Of a stretch of 64,000 nt of DNA, positions 42,155 through 50,576 are shown piece after piece (positions within the stretch are counted from its first letter, which is position 1; every line of letters starts with the position of its first letter). A program made the position numbers and the translations under genes. A model generated the notes under the pieces. The model saw nothing but the letters and a program-made list of their open reading frames with translations, did not search any database and was not told the DNA's origin. Where the stretch lies: positions 28,389 to 92,388 of the forward strand of contig CAYSNW010000009.1 in assembly GCA_964432415.1 (NCBI GenBank). Direction: 5' to 3'. The stretch is from JAFECT01 sp964432415 (GTDB taxonomy: Bacteria; Pseudomonadota; Alphaproteobacteria; Caulobacterales; Caulobacteraceae).

Positions 42155-43254
42155 TGGCGCCGAGCTTCCGCCGCATCCGGGCCATCGCCCGGGTGGAGAC
42201 CCTGAAGCTGGTCACCGACCGGCTGCTGCTCAGCCTGATCCTGCTGATGCCGGTGGTGCAGATCCTGCTCTACGGCTACGCCATCAACCTGACGCCCAGG
42301 AACGTCACCCTGGCGCTGGCCACCAACGATCCCAAGGCTGTCCCCGCCCTGATCGAACAGGCGAAGTCGGAGCCCGCCGTCACCCTGGCCGGCCCCGTCG
42401 GGCCGCCCGGATCGGCCGAGGCGGCGGTGCGCTCGGGACGGGCGCTGGTGGCCATCGAGGCGGACCGCGACCCCGCAGGAGGGCCGCCCCGGGTGCTGGT
42501 CTTCGCCGACGCCGGCGATCCCCAGACCGTGCTGCAGGCGGTGACCCGCATCCAGACCCAGGTCTGGAAGAACGTGGCGGACAACTACGCCGCCGACCAG
42601 GCGCCCAAGGTCGAGGTGCGCTGGCTGTCCGCCGCCGGCGCGCGGGCGGACGTCAACATGGGCTGGTCGATCGCGCCGGGGCTGGTGGGCGTGATCGTGA
42701 TGATTTCCATGCTGTTCCTGGGGGCGCTCACCCTGGTGCGCGAACGCGAGACCGGCAGCTGGGAAAGCCTGCTGGCCACCCCCGTCACCCCCGCCGACGC
42801 CCTGGTGGGCAAGCTCACGCCCTACATGCTGATCGGCATTCTCGACACCGTGGTTCTGCTGCTGGCCGTGCACTGGCTGTTCGACCTGCCGCTGCCGCTC
42901 GACGCCTGGGCCCTGGTCGCCGCCGCGCCCCTGTTCGCCGGCGCCTATCTGATCCTGGGCTTCGCGTTTTCGGCCCTGGCCCACACCCAGATGCAGGCGG
43001 CCCAGGGGGCGGTGCTGATCTACCTGCCGTCGCTGCTGCTCTCCGGCTTCCTGTTCCCGTTCGAGGCCATGCCGGCCTGGGCGCGCACCCTCGGCGAGGC
43101 CATGCCCCTGACCCACTATGTGCGAGCCACCCGCGACGTGCTGGTGCGCGGCCACGGACCGATGAGCGTCGCCGTCCACATGGTTCCGGTGCTGATCTTC
43201 GCAGCCATCGGCTCGGTCGCGGCCATCGCCGCCTACCGCCGCCGCCTCGATTAA
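42151..43254 (+). CDS. ABC-2 type transporter permease
   Basis: Membrane partner of the ATPase, 367 aa. One N-terminal hydrophobic segment (~24-44) is followed by a large extracytoplasmic domain (~45-175) and five C-terminal helices, the YhhJ/YbhR layout of drug-type ABC-2 exporters. The ERETGSWESLLATPVTP loop near residue 205 is the family's conserved cytoplasmic turn (RERETGSWE.L). The stop codon interlocks with that of the convergent MlaC-like gene on TTAA. Confidence 0.9.
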   Translation: MMAPSFRRIRAIARVETLKLVTDRLLLSLILLMPVVQILLYGYAINLTPRNVTLALATNDPKAVPALIEQAKSEPAVTLAGPVGPPGSAEAAVRSGRALVAIEADRDPAGGPPRVLVFADAGDPQTVLQAVTRIQTQVWKNVADNYAADQAPKVEVRWLSAAGARADVNMGWSIAPGLVGVIVMISMLFLGALTLVRERETGSWESLLATPVTPADALVGKLTPYMLIGILDTVVLLLAVHWLFDLPLPLDAWALVAAAPLFAGAYLILGFAFSALAHTQMQAAQGAVLIYLPSLLLSGFLFPFEAMPAWARTLGEAMPLTHYVRATRDVLVRGHGPMSVAVHMVPVLIFAAIGSVAAIAAYRRRLD

Positions 43255-43838
43255 TCGGCGGGCGCGTGCCGCTCCATCTCGGTCAGCGCCTGATCGAGCG
43301 TCCTGCCCTTCAGCGCCGCCGCCAGCTCCTTGCGGGCGCGCACGTCCAGGCTGATCCCCTCGCGCAGCACGTCGACTATGCGGGCCTTGGGCGCCGTACG
43401 CACCTTCCAGGTCACGGTGACCGGATTGTCCTGGCCGCGACGAAGCTCGGTGGTGACCAGCCAGTCGCCCTGGCCGAGATCACGGCTGCGCAGCACCCGG
43501 AAGCTGGGCGGCGCGCCGGTGCGCTCACGCACGAGGCGCTCGGCCAGGCGGCGCACGATCAGGTCCGACAGCCGCGCGCGCTGGGCGACAGACGCCGCGT
43601 CATAGCGCTCGGCCAGAACCGTGCGGGTGACGGCCTCCAGATCGAACTGGCGCTGGATCGCGGCGCGCGCGGTCTTGCGGAAGGCGTTCGCGTCCTTGGC
43701 GGGCGCCGCGCGCAGGTCCTTGTCGAAGGCCAGCACCGGGGCGGCGGGGTCGGGCGCGGCGGCGAGCGCGAGGGCCGCGACCAGGGCGAAGGCGAGAGCG
43801 CGAAACAAACGGGACACGGCTCGGGTCTCCCCTGACAT
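43251..43838 (-). CDS. MlaC/Ttg2D-family periplasmic phospholipid-binding protein
   Basis: A 195-residue secreted protein with a signal peptide (hydrophobic core ~12-27, AAAPD cleavage region) and the MlaC-family pattern: KDANAFRKTARAAIQRQFDLEAVTRTVLAERY region near 45-78 (here FDLEAVTR, LAERYD) and the central DWLVTTELRRG and VTWKVRTAP strands. MlaC proteins carry phospholipids between membranes; no other mla genes are beside it. ATG 43838 gives the proper signal peptide. Confidence 0.78.
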   Translation of the reverse strand: MSGETRAVSRLFRALAFALVAALALAAAPDPAAPVLAFDKDLRAAPAKDANAFRKTARAAIQRQFDLEAVTRTVLAERYDAASVAQRARLSDLIVRRLAERLVRERTGAPPSFRVLRSRDLGQGDWLVTTELRRGQDNPVTVTWKVRTAPKARIVDVLREGISLDVRARKELAAALKGRTLDQALTEMERHAPAD

Positions 43839-43932
43839 CGCGTCATGGTCGGACCCGGCGGCCCGGCGCGTCAAGCCCGCTGGCGGCGCGGGCTGTGGCC
43901 TCCTACAAACGGCGGGCAGGCGGAGAACTCCG

Positions 43933-44895
43933 ATGGCGGCGGGCGAACGGGTGCTGGTGGGGGACATCGGCGGGACCAATGCGCGCTTCGCCGTGGCCGA
44001 GCTCACCGGCGCCGCGCCGAGGTTGCGAGCCGCAAAAAGCTATCCCGTCGCCGGCCATCCGGGGATGCAGGCGGCGCTCGAGCAATATTTCGCGGACACC
44101 GGCGAGAGCCGTCCGGACAGCGCCGTCATCGCGGTGGCGGGACCGGTCACCGACGGCGCCACGGCCCTGACCAACGGGGCCTGGAGCTTTTCCGAGACGG
44201 CGCTGCGCGCCATGGGTTTTTCCGCCACGAAGCTGATCAACGACTACACCGCCCTGGCGCTCGGGGTGGGGCATCTGGAGTCCGGCGATCTGAAGCCGCT
44301 GGGCCCGGTGGAGACGGGTCGGCCGGACGCCACCCTGGCGATCCTGGGCGCCGGCACCGGCCTCGGCGTGGCGGCCCTGGTTCGCTCACAGGGCCAGCAG
44401 GCGGTGGCGGTGACCGAAGGCGGCCATATCGGCTTCGCGCCGGGCGACGAGGTCGAGATCGAGGTTCTACGGATCCTGACGCGCCAGCATGGGCGCGTGT
44501 CGCTGGAACGGATCCTCTCCGGCGCGGGTATGGGAGACCTCTACCGGGCGCTGGGACAGATCGAAGGGATGGAGTCGGAGCCGAAGGGGGCGCCCGAAAT
44601 CGTCGCCGCGGCCCTGGCCGAGGCCGATCCGCTCTGCGTGCGCACCCTGGAGCGCTTCTGCGCCATCTACGGTTCGGCCGCCGGAGACCTGGCCCTGGCC
44701 TATGGCGCCCGGGGCGGGGTCTATCTCGGCGGCGGCATCGCCCCGCGCATCCTGACCTTCCTCCAGGCCGGCGGCTTCCGGGCGCGGTTCGAGGCCAAGG
44801 GACGGTTCGCCGGCTACCTGGCCGCAATTCCGACCCGGGTGATCACCCACCCCTATGCCGCGCTGCTGGGCGCGGCCGAGGCTTCCTCGTCATGA
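43933..44895 (+). CDS. glk: glucokinase
   Basis: ATP-dependent glucokinase of the bacterial Glk family, 320 aa. LVGDIGGTNARFAVAE near residue 8 is the phosphate-binding loop; LINDYTALALGV near 100 holds the catalytic Asp; GAGTGLGVA near 138 and EGGHIGFAP near 158 bind substrate; GGGIAPRI near 270 binds adenosine. It makes glucose 6-phosphate for the Entner-Doudoroff pathway. It stands alone and is not obviously connected to the aromatic genes around it. Confidence 0.93.
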   Translation: MAAGERVLVGDIGGTNARFAVAELTGAAPRLRAAKSYPVAGHPGMQAALEQYFADTGESRPDSAVIAVAGPVTDGATALTNGAWSFSETALRAMGFSATKLINDYTALALGVGHLESGDLKPLGPVETGRPDATLAILGAGTGLGVAALVRSQGQQAVAVTEGGHIGFAPGDEVEIEVLRILTRQHGRVSLERILSGAGMGDLYRALGQIEGMESEPKGAPEIVAAALAEADPLCVRTLERFCAIYGSAAGDLALAYGARGGVYLGGGIAPRILTFLQAGGFRARFEAKGRFAGYLAAIPTRVITHPYAALLGAAEASSS

Positions 44896-44945
44896 AGCAG
44901 CCGTTCGGGTTGCTGGCGCGTTGTATGGACCAAGGAGGTCCGATC

Positions 44946-45155
44946 ATGAGAACCCTGATCCTCACCACTACGCTCCTGACGCTCGGCGCCTGCACGACGC
45001 CCTACGGCCCGCGCCACGAAAGCGACTACGACCGTCTGGCCCGCGAATGCGCGGCGCGCGGCGGCATCCTGGCCCCGATCGGCGGGCCCACCCACGGCAA
45101 TCCTGCAGCCGACAACACGTGCGAAATCCACGGCTCGCCGCCGCCGGCGCACTGA
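44946..45155 (+). CDS. small lipoprotein
   Basis: A 69-residue protein with a lipobox (TLGAC at residues 12-16) directly after a short hydrophobic segment, so the mature part of about 54 residues should be lipid-anchored. Three further cysteines (ARECAARGG, NTCEIHG) could form a disulfide. AAGGAGG lies 7 bases before the ATG, a strong ribosome-binding site that supports real expression. Family not recognised. Confidence 0.7.
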   Translation: MRTLILTTTLLTLGACTTPYGPRHESDYDRLARECAARGGILAPIGGPTHGNPAADNTCEIHGSPPPAH

Positions 45156-45168
45156 TCGCCCGGATGAA

Positions 45169-45185
45169 CGCCCGATAACCGGGCG
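45169..45185 (+). terminator. hairpin after small lipoprotein gene
   Basis: CGCCCG-ATAAC-CGGGCG gives a perfect 6-bp stem with a 5-base loop 14 bases after the lipoprotein stop. No T-tract follows, so the terminator call is tentative. Confidence 0.35.
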
Positions 45186-45304
45186 CGGCCATACGCGTTC
45201 AGCTACGAAGGCCTATCAAGCGGGGGCTGGCGCCGCATCGGGCGACGCGCAGCACGGAAGGGCGACGGAACCGGACCAAGGGACCGCACCCCATGGAGGG
45301 AACC

Positions 45305-45679
45305 ATGCGTATCGTGTCCTGTCTCACGGCCGTGGCGATGTTCGCCGCCATCTGCCAGACCGCCTTCGCCGCCAACCCCCATCAGGGCGCCGGCCACGGA
45401 GTCGGCCAGACCGCCTGCAAGGCCTCGGGCTCGCCGATGAGCGGCAAGGCCGGCCAGGTGATGCTGAACCCGCAGCCGGAGCCTCCGGGCGTCCAGGGCG
45501 ACAAGGCCCCCGCCCACCCGAGCGCCGCGGTCATGCTCAATCCCCAGCCCGAACCTCCGGGCGTGCAGGACCGGGTCGCGACCTCAAAGGGTCCGGCCGC
45601 GCCGGGCTCGAGCGTGATGTTCAACCCGCAGCCCGATCCTCCGGGCCTGCCGGCCTGCGCAGCCGCGGCGCGTCACTAG
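45305..45679 (+). CDS. secreted protein with three NPQPEPPG repeats
   Basis: A 124-residue exported protein with a signal peptide (hydrophobic core ~4-22, cleavage after AFA). The mature chain is low in secondary-structure signal and holds three copies of a nine-to-eleven-residue unit: VMLNPQPEPPG, VMLNPQPEPPG and VMFNPQPDPPG, spaced 24-28 residues apart by variable linkers rich in Ala, Gly and Pro. Two cysteines near the N-terminus and C-terminus frame the repeats. GGAGGG precedes the ATG. Similar NPQPEPP-containing proteins of unknown role exist in other bacteria; no function can be given. Confidence 0.72.
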   Translation: MRIVSCLTAVAMFAAICQTAFAANPHQGAGHGVGQTACKASGSPMSGKAGQVMLNPQPEPPGVQGDKAPAHPSAAVMLNPQPEPPGVQDRVATSKGPAAPGSSVMFNPQPDPPGLPACAAAARH

Positions 45680-45709
45680 CGTCAGCGAGGCCGGACCGGG
45701 CCCGGCGCC

Positions 45710-46405
45710 TCAGGCGGCGTCGACCAGCACCAGTTCGGCCTCGTCCAGCGCCTTCACGGTGATGCTGGCCTCGTCCTTGATCGCGGCGCCGTCGCGGGCG
45801 TCGATACGCACGCCGTTGATCTCGACCGACCCCTTGGCCGGGACCAGGTAGGCGTGGCGGCCCCGCCCCAGATCGTAGGTCGCGCTCTCGCCGGCGTTCA
45901 GGGTCACCGCCAGCACCCGGGCGTCGGTGCGGATGGGAAGTGCGTCCGCGTCCCCCAGGCCCGAGGCCAGGGTCACGAACCGGCCCGAACGATCGGCCTT
46001 GGGAAAGGGCTTGGCGCCCCAGCTGGGCGTACCGCCGCGCTCCGTCGGGATGATCCAGATCTGGAAGATGCGGGTGGGCGTATCCTCGAGATTGTACTCG
46101 GAGTGGCGCACGCCTGAGCCCGCGCTCATCACCTGCACGTCGCCGGCCTCGGTGCGGCCGCGGTTGCCCAGGCTGTCCTCGTGGGTGATCGCCCCTTCGC
46201 GCACGAAGGTGATGATCTCCATGTCCGCGTGCGGGTGGGGCGGAAAGCCCGACTTGGGCGCGATGGTGTCGTCGTTCCAGACGCGCAGGGCGCCCCAGTG
46301 GACGCGGGAAGGGTCGTTGTAGCCGGCGAAGGAGAAGTGGTGCTTCGCGTCGAGCCAGCCGTGGTTGGCGGCGCCCAGGCTCGAAAGAGGTCTGCGTTCG
46401 ATCAT
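45710..46405 (-). CDS. pirin family protein (bicupin)
   Basis: A 231-residue pirin/YhhW-type bicupin. The N-terminal cupin carries the metal-binding His set in FPPHPHADMEI near residue 58 and SGVRHSEYN near 102; the C-terminal cupin is degenerate. Some members are quercetin 2,3-dioxygenases, but most bacterial pirins have unknown substrates. ATG 46405 starts at the conserved MIERRPLSSLG. No operon partner. Confidence 0.88.
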   Translation of the reverse strand: MIERRPLSSLGAANHGWLDAKHHFSFAGYNDPSRVHWGALRVWNDDTIAPKSGFPPHPHADMEIITFVREGAITHEDSLGNRGRTEAGDVQVMSAGSGVRHSEYNLEDTPTRIFQIWIIPTERGGTPSWGAKPFPKADRSGRFVTLASGLGDADALPIRTDARVLAVTLNAGESATYDLGRGRHAYLVPAKGSVEINGVRIDARDGAAIKDEASITVKALDEAELVLVDAA

Positions 46406-46519
46406 CGAAGTGTCCCCGTGGCGCGGAGACCCTAACGGCCTCCGCTTTCCGGTCCTAGATGGGCCTCGGCGCGGATGGGACAATCCTGGCCCAGAGCAAC
46501 CCAGCGTTCCACTGGCGGA

Positions 46520-46999
46520 TCAATCCCGCGGGCGGGCGGGCCAGCGATAGTCGATGATGCGCGATACGCGGCCGGAGCGGATCTCCACGGCGGTGATCTG
46601 GTGGCGTTCGATCGCGATGGCGGCGCCACCCGCGCCCTTGACCTTGATGCCCAGCCTCAGGTCGAAGAACACGACCCCTGGGCCGGTCTGAAGGTGATCG
46701 ACGTGCAGCGTCTCCTCCTCGGGCGCTCCAGCATAGTCATCGAGGTGGCTGAGCAAGCCGGCGCGGATCTGGTCGCGACCGGACACCCGGGCGCCGAAGC
46801 CCGCGTCCTCATAGACCGCGTCGGGGGCGAGCAGCTCCGTCACCCGGTCGATATCGGCCACCGTGGCGCGGGCGTTCATGGTCTGCGCCAGGGCGACCAT
46901 GAAGTCCTTGGCGACGTGGAGATCCGTCTCGTCGCTCGCCTGGGCTGTCCCGGCGCTCGCCAGCAGAAGCGCCGCCATTCCGATTCCGAGCCTGCGCAT
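46520..46999 (-). CDS. secreted SnoaL-like (NTF2-fold) protein
   Basis: A 159-residue protein with a signal peptide (hydrophobic core ~6-20, cleavage after QAS) and a cone-shaped NTF2/SnoaL fold pattern: DIDRVTELLAPDAVYED near residue 57, GRDQIRAGLL near 80 and RVSRIIDYRWP at the end. GGAGG lies 7 bases before ATG 46999. Such proteins range from isomerases to ligand carriers; no activity can be assigned. Confidence 0.72.
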   Translation of the reverse strand: MRRLGIGMAALLLASAGTAQASDETDLHVAKDFMVALAQTMNARATVADIDRVTELLAPDAVYEDAGFGARVSGRDQIRAGLLSHLDDYAGAPEEETLHVDHLQTGPGVVFFDLRLGIKVKGAGGAAIAIERHQITAVEIRSGRVSRIIDYRWPARPRD

Positions 47000-47061
47000 G
47001 ACCGGTCCTCCCATCGAGAAAGCCTAGGCCGGCGCCCCGCTGCGAGGGAGGGGCTTTGCGC

Positions 47062-49173
47062 TCAATAGTCGCTGGGACGCGGTCCACGGCGATCGTTGGA
47101 CTTGGGCGGCTTCTTGCCTCCAGCCTTCTTGGCGAAAGGCGGCTTGGCGCCCGGCGCGGCCCAGCCGGCCTTGGGACCGGCCGCGTTGTCCTTGCGCGGA
47201 CCCCGCTCCTTCTTGAATTCGGGCTTCGCGGCAGACGGATCGTAGCCACCGGCCTTGGGCGTCGCGGCCTTGGCGCCATAGGCGGGGCGCTTTTCCCATG
47301 TGGGCTTCGAGCCTGACGGCTGATCCGGGCGAGGACCGCGATCCTTCCTGAACTCAGGCCTGGCGGCCGAGGGGTCGTAGCCGCCGGTCTCGGGCGCGGC
47401 GGCGTTGGCCGACCAGTCCTTGTAGTCCTTCTTGTAGGCCGGCTTCTGGTAGCCGTCCTTCTGGAAGGCGGGCTTGCCGTGCGGCGGGCGCGGCGGGGCG
47501 GTGCGTTCCTTCGGGCCCGGAGCGTGGGCCGGTTCGATCTTCACCTCCTCGTCCAGCGTCGCCTTCACCGCGGCGGCGAAGCGCTCCTGGGCGTCGGCGG
47601 CGATCTCGAACTTGGTCTCGCGGTCGAAGATGCGGATGGCGCCGATGTCCTTCTTGGTGACATGGCCCAGCCGGCAGATCAGCGGGATCAGCCACTTGGG
47701 ATCGGCGTTCTTGGAGCGGCCCACCGTCATGCGGAACCAGGCGAAGTCGCCCCCGGCGCCGCCGGCGTAATCGGCGCGCGGCTGGAAGTCGGGTTCGCGG
47801 CGGCGGGGCCGATCCTCCCGGGACCCTGCGTCGCGCGGGGCCTGCGGGCCGCCCCGGTCGCGCGGATCCTCGAACAGCTCCTCCGGCTCCGGCAGGCGGG
47901 CGCGGACCATGCGCACCAGGGCGGCGGCGACCTTCTCCGGGCCCAAAGCCTCGAGCACGGCCTTGGCCAGCTCCAGGTCCTCCTCGGCAGGCGCTTCGGT
48001 GGAGACCACCTCGGCCAGCAGCCGCTGCTGGTCGCCGGCGCGGATCTGTTCGGCGCTGGGGGGCGAACCCCATTCGGCCTCGATGGAGGCGGAGCCGAGC
48101 AGCTGCTCGACCTTGCGGCGGCGCGTAAACGGCACCAGCAGGATGGACACGCCCTTCTTGCCGGCGCGCCCGGTGCGGCCCGAGCGGTGCAGCAGGGCGG
48201 CCTTGTTCACCGGAGTCTCGGCGTGGATGACGAGGCCCAGGTCGGGCAGGTCGAGGCCGCGGGCGGCCACGTCGGTGGCGACACAGACGCGGGCTCTACC
48301 GTCGCGCAGGGACTGGAGCGCGTCGGTGCGCTCCTTCTGGGTCAGTTCACCGGACAGGGCCACGACCTGGAAGCCACGCTCACGCAGGGCGACGTGCAGG
48401 TGGCGCACCGCCTCGCGGGTGTTGCAGAACACCAGGGCTCCGGGGCTCTCGAAGAAGCGCAGGACGTTGACCACCGCGCGCTCCACCTCGTTGGGGGCGA
48501 CGCGCAGGGCCTTGTAGACGATGTCGCCATGGGGTTCGTCGCGCCGCGCCGTGTCGATGCGGAGCGCATCGCGCTGGTAGAGCTTCGCCAGGGCCGCGAT
48601 CTCCCGCGGGATGGTGGCGGAGAACAGCAGGGTGCGGCGCTCGGGCGGGGTGGCCTCGAGGATGAACTCCAGGTCCTCGCGGAAGCCCATGTCGAGCATC
48701 TCGTCCGCCTCGTCGAGCACCACGGCCTGCAGCTCGGACAGGTCGAGGTTGCCGCGCTCCAGGTGGTCGCGCAGGCGCCCCGGGGTGCCGACCACGATGT
48801 GACGGCCGGCGGCGAGGTCCCGCTGCTCGCGCCGGGCGTCCATGCCGCCAACGCAGGTGGCGATGCGGGCCTTGGCCGGGCCGTAGAGCCAGGTGAGTTC
48901 GCGGCTGACCTGGATGGCCAGCTCCCGCGTCGGCGCCACGATCAGCACCTTGGGCGCCAGGGCCACGCCCATGTCCTCGGCTTCGCCCAGCAGGGTCGAG
49001 GCCAGCGCCAGGCCGAAGGCGACCGTCTTGCCGGACCCGGTCTGGGCCGAGACCAGCAGGTCGCGCCCGGCGGCCTCGGGAGCCAGCACGGCGGCCTGCA
49101 CCGAGGTCGGCTCGGCATAGCCCTGGGTTTCGAGCGCGCGCTCGAGGGCGGGGTGGGTGGTGGGGAAGGGCAT
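47062..49173 (-). CDS. DEAD-box RNA helicase with DbpA-type RNA-binding domain and repetitive basic tail
   Basis: ATP-dependent RNA helicase, 703 aa, probably acting in ribosome assembly or RNA decay. Motifs in order: AQTGSGKT (I), PTRELAIQ (Ia), LDEADEMLD (II), LFSATIP (III), FCNTREA (IV), ATDVAARGLD (V), HRSGRTGRAG (VI). A DbpA-like RNA-binding domain (FAWFRMTVGRSKNADPKWL region, split FAWFRMTVG and NADPKWLIPLI) follows near residue 485. The last ~130 residues are a disordered Lys/Pro/Gly tail with two copies of GGYDPSAA(R/K)PEF(R/K)K plus RGPR. ATG at 49173. Confidence 0.93.
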   Translation of the reverse strand: MPFPTTHPALERALETQGYAEPTSVQAAVLAPEAAGRDLLVSAQTGSGKTVAFGLALASTLLGEAEDMGVALAPKVLIVAPTRELAIQVSRELTWLYGPAKARIATCVGGMDARREQRDLAAGRHIVVGTPGRLRDHLERGNLDLSELQAVVLDEADEMLDMGFREDLEFILEATPPERRTLLFSATIPREIAALAKLYQRDALRIDTARRDEPHGDIVYKALRVAPNEVERAVVNVLRFFESPGALVFCNTREAVRHLHVALRERGFQVVALSGELTQKERTDALQSLRDGRARVCVATDVAARGLDLPDLGLVIHAETPVNKAALLHRSGRTGRAGKKGVSILLVPFTRRRKVEQLLGSASIEAEWGSPPSAEQIRAGDQQRLLAEVVSTEAPAEEDLELAKAVLEALGPEKVAAALVRMVRARLPEPEELFEDPRDRGGPQAPRDAGSREDRPRRREPDFQPRADYAGGAGGDFAWFRMTVGRSKNADPKWLIPLICRLGHVTKKDIGAIRIFDRETKFEIAADAQERFAAAVKATLDEEVKIEPAHAPGPKERTAPPRPPHGKPAFQKDGYQKPAYKKDYKDWSANAAAPETGGYDPSAARPEFRKDRGPRPDQPSGSKPTWEKRPAYGAKAATPKAGGYDPSAAKPEFKKERGPRKDNAAGPKAGWAAPGAKPPFAKKAGGKKPPKSNDRRGPRPSDY

Positions 49174-49300
49174 GTCGATCCTGTGCGGCCCCTCCGGCGG
49201 GACCCGTCCACGCGCGGGAAAAACCGCGGGGGCGGCTAAGGACGGCATGAACGCGGCGCAATCAAGACCGAAAGGGAAATAAAGTTCGCCGGTCGACGCC

Positions 49301-50449
49301 CTATCCGCCCCGCTTCAGGGTCTCGCGCGCGATGATCAGCTGCTGGATCTGGGAGGCGCCCTCGTAGATGCGGAACAGGCGCACGTCGCGGTAGAAGCGC
49401 TCGATCCCGTAGTCGGCGATGTAGCCGGCGCCGCCGAAGATCTGCACCGCGCGGTCGGCGACCCGGCCGACCATCTCCGAGGCGTAGAGCTTCGACGCCG
49501 CCGCCTCCAGCACCAGGTCCTCGCCCCGGTCGTAGCGGGCGGCGGTCTCGAGCGTCAGGGCGCGGGCGGCGAGCGCCTCGGTCTTGGAGTCAGCGATCAT
49601 GGCCTGGATCAGCTGGAACTCCGCGATCGGCTTGCCGAACTGCCGGCGCTCCAGCGCATAGGCCACGCTGTCGGCGATCAGGCGCTCGGCTGTCCCGATA
49701 CAGACGGCGGAGATGTGCAGCCGGCCGCGGTCGAGCACCCGCATGGCCACCTTGAAGCCCTCGCCCTCGGCGCCCAGGCGGTTCTCCGCCGGCACGCGGA
49801 CGTTGTCGAAGGTCACGTCGCAGACGTGGGCGCCCTGCTGGCCCATCTTGCGCTCGGGCTTGCCCACCGACAGGCCCTCAAGGTCAGCGGGAACCAGGAA
49901 GGCGGAGACGCCACGAGCGCCGGGCTGGTCCGGATCGGTGCGGGCCATGACCGTGAACAGGCCCGCCTTGTCGGCGTTGGTGATGAACCGTTTCGAGCCG
50001 TTCAGCACATAGTGATCGCCCTCGCGCCGGGCGCGGGTCTGGACCGAGGCGCTGTCGGACCCCGCCTCCGGCTCGGTCAGGGCGAAGGAGGTGATCAGCT
50101 CTCCGCTCGCGATCCGGGGCAGCCACCGCGCCTTCTGTTCGTCCGAGCCGAACTGGACCAGGCCCTGGCTGCCGATGCCGACATTGGTGCCGAACACCGA
50201 GCGAAAGGCCGGTGAAACCCGGCCCATCTCGAAGGCGACCCGGACCTCCTCCTCCATGGTCAGGCCGAGGCCGCCGTATTGCTCCGGGATCGACTGGCCG
50301 AACAGGCCGAGGTCGCGCATTTCGGTGACGATCTCTTCGGGGACAGCGTCGCTCTCGCCGACCTGGGCCTCCAACGGACGCAGGCGCTCGGTCGCGAAGC
50401 GGCGGACGGTTTCGATCAGCTGGTCGCGGGTTTCGAGGTCGAGGGGCAA
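49301..50449 (-). CDS. acyl-CoA dehydrogenase
   Basis: FAD-dependent acyl-CoA dehydrogenase, 382 aa. FALTEPEAGSDSAS near residue 120 and FITNADKAG near 152 are FAD/substrate-binding; GGAGYIADYGIERFYRDVR near 338 and the catalytic Glu in RIYEGASQIQ near 363 match short/medium-chain members. The start is TTG at 50449, supported by AGGA 8 bases upstream. It may supply enoyl-CoA to a beta-oxidation route, but it is not adjacent to one and its acyl chain preference is unknown. Confidence 0.9.
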   Translation of the reverse strand: MPLDLETRDQLIETVRRFATERLRPLEAQVGESDAVPEEIVTEMRDLGLFGQSIPEQYGGLGLTMEEEVRVAFEMGRVSPAFRSVFGTNVGIGSQGLVQFGSDEQKARWLPRIASGELITSFALTEPEAGSDSASVQTRARREGDHYVLNGSKRFITNADKAGLFTVMARTDPDQPGARGVSAFLVPADLEGLSVGKPERKMGQQGAHVCDVTFDNVRVPAENRLGAEGEGFKVAMRVLDRGRLHISAVCIGTAERLIADSVAYALERRQFGKPIAEFQLIQAMIADSKTEALAARALTLETAARYDRGEDLVLEAAASKLYASEMVGRVADRAVQIFGGAGYIADYGIERFYRDVRLFRIYEGASQIQQLIIARETLKRGG

Positions 50450-50481
50450 GGTTCGGTTCCTGGCGGCCGAAGCCGGGCCAT

Positions 50482-50499
50482 AGGCACCTCAAGGTGCCT
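50482..50499. promoter_or_regulatory. inverted repeat between acyl-CoA dehydrogenase and DUF1579-like gene
   Basis: AGGCACCT-CA-AGGTGCCT is a perfect 8+8 inverted repeat with a 2-base centre, 33 bases upstream of the dehydrogenase start and 78 before the divergent gene. Its size and place fit an operator; the regulator is unknown. Confidence 0.45.
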
Positions 50500-50576
50500 T
50501 CTGTTGGGAGCAAATCCCACCCTCTATAGCGGATTTGGCCGGCGCCGGCGTCGGCGCCCTCGATCTGGAGCTTGAA

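Noticed and set aside
45470..45660. Regularly spaced NPQPEPPG coding repeats as a CRISPR-like array
   Set aside because: The repeats are short, in frame within a secreted protein, with unequal spacers of 24-28 codons and no cas genes nearby.
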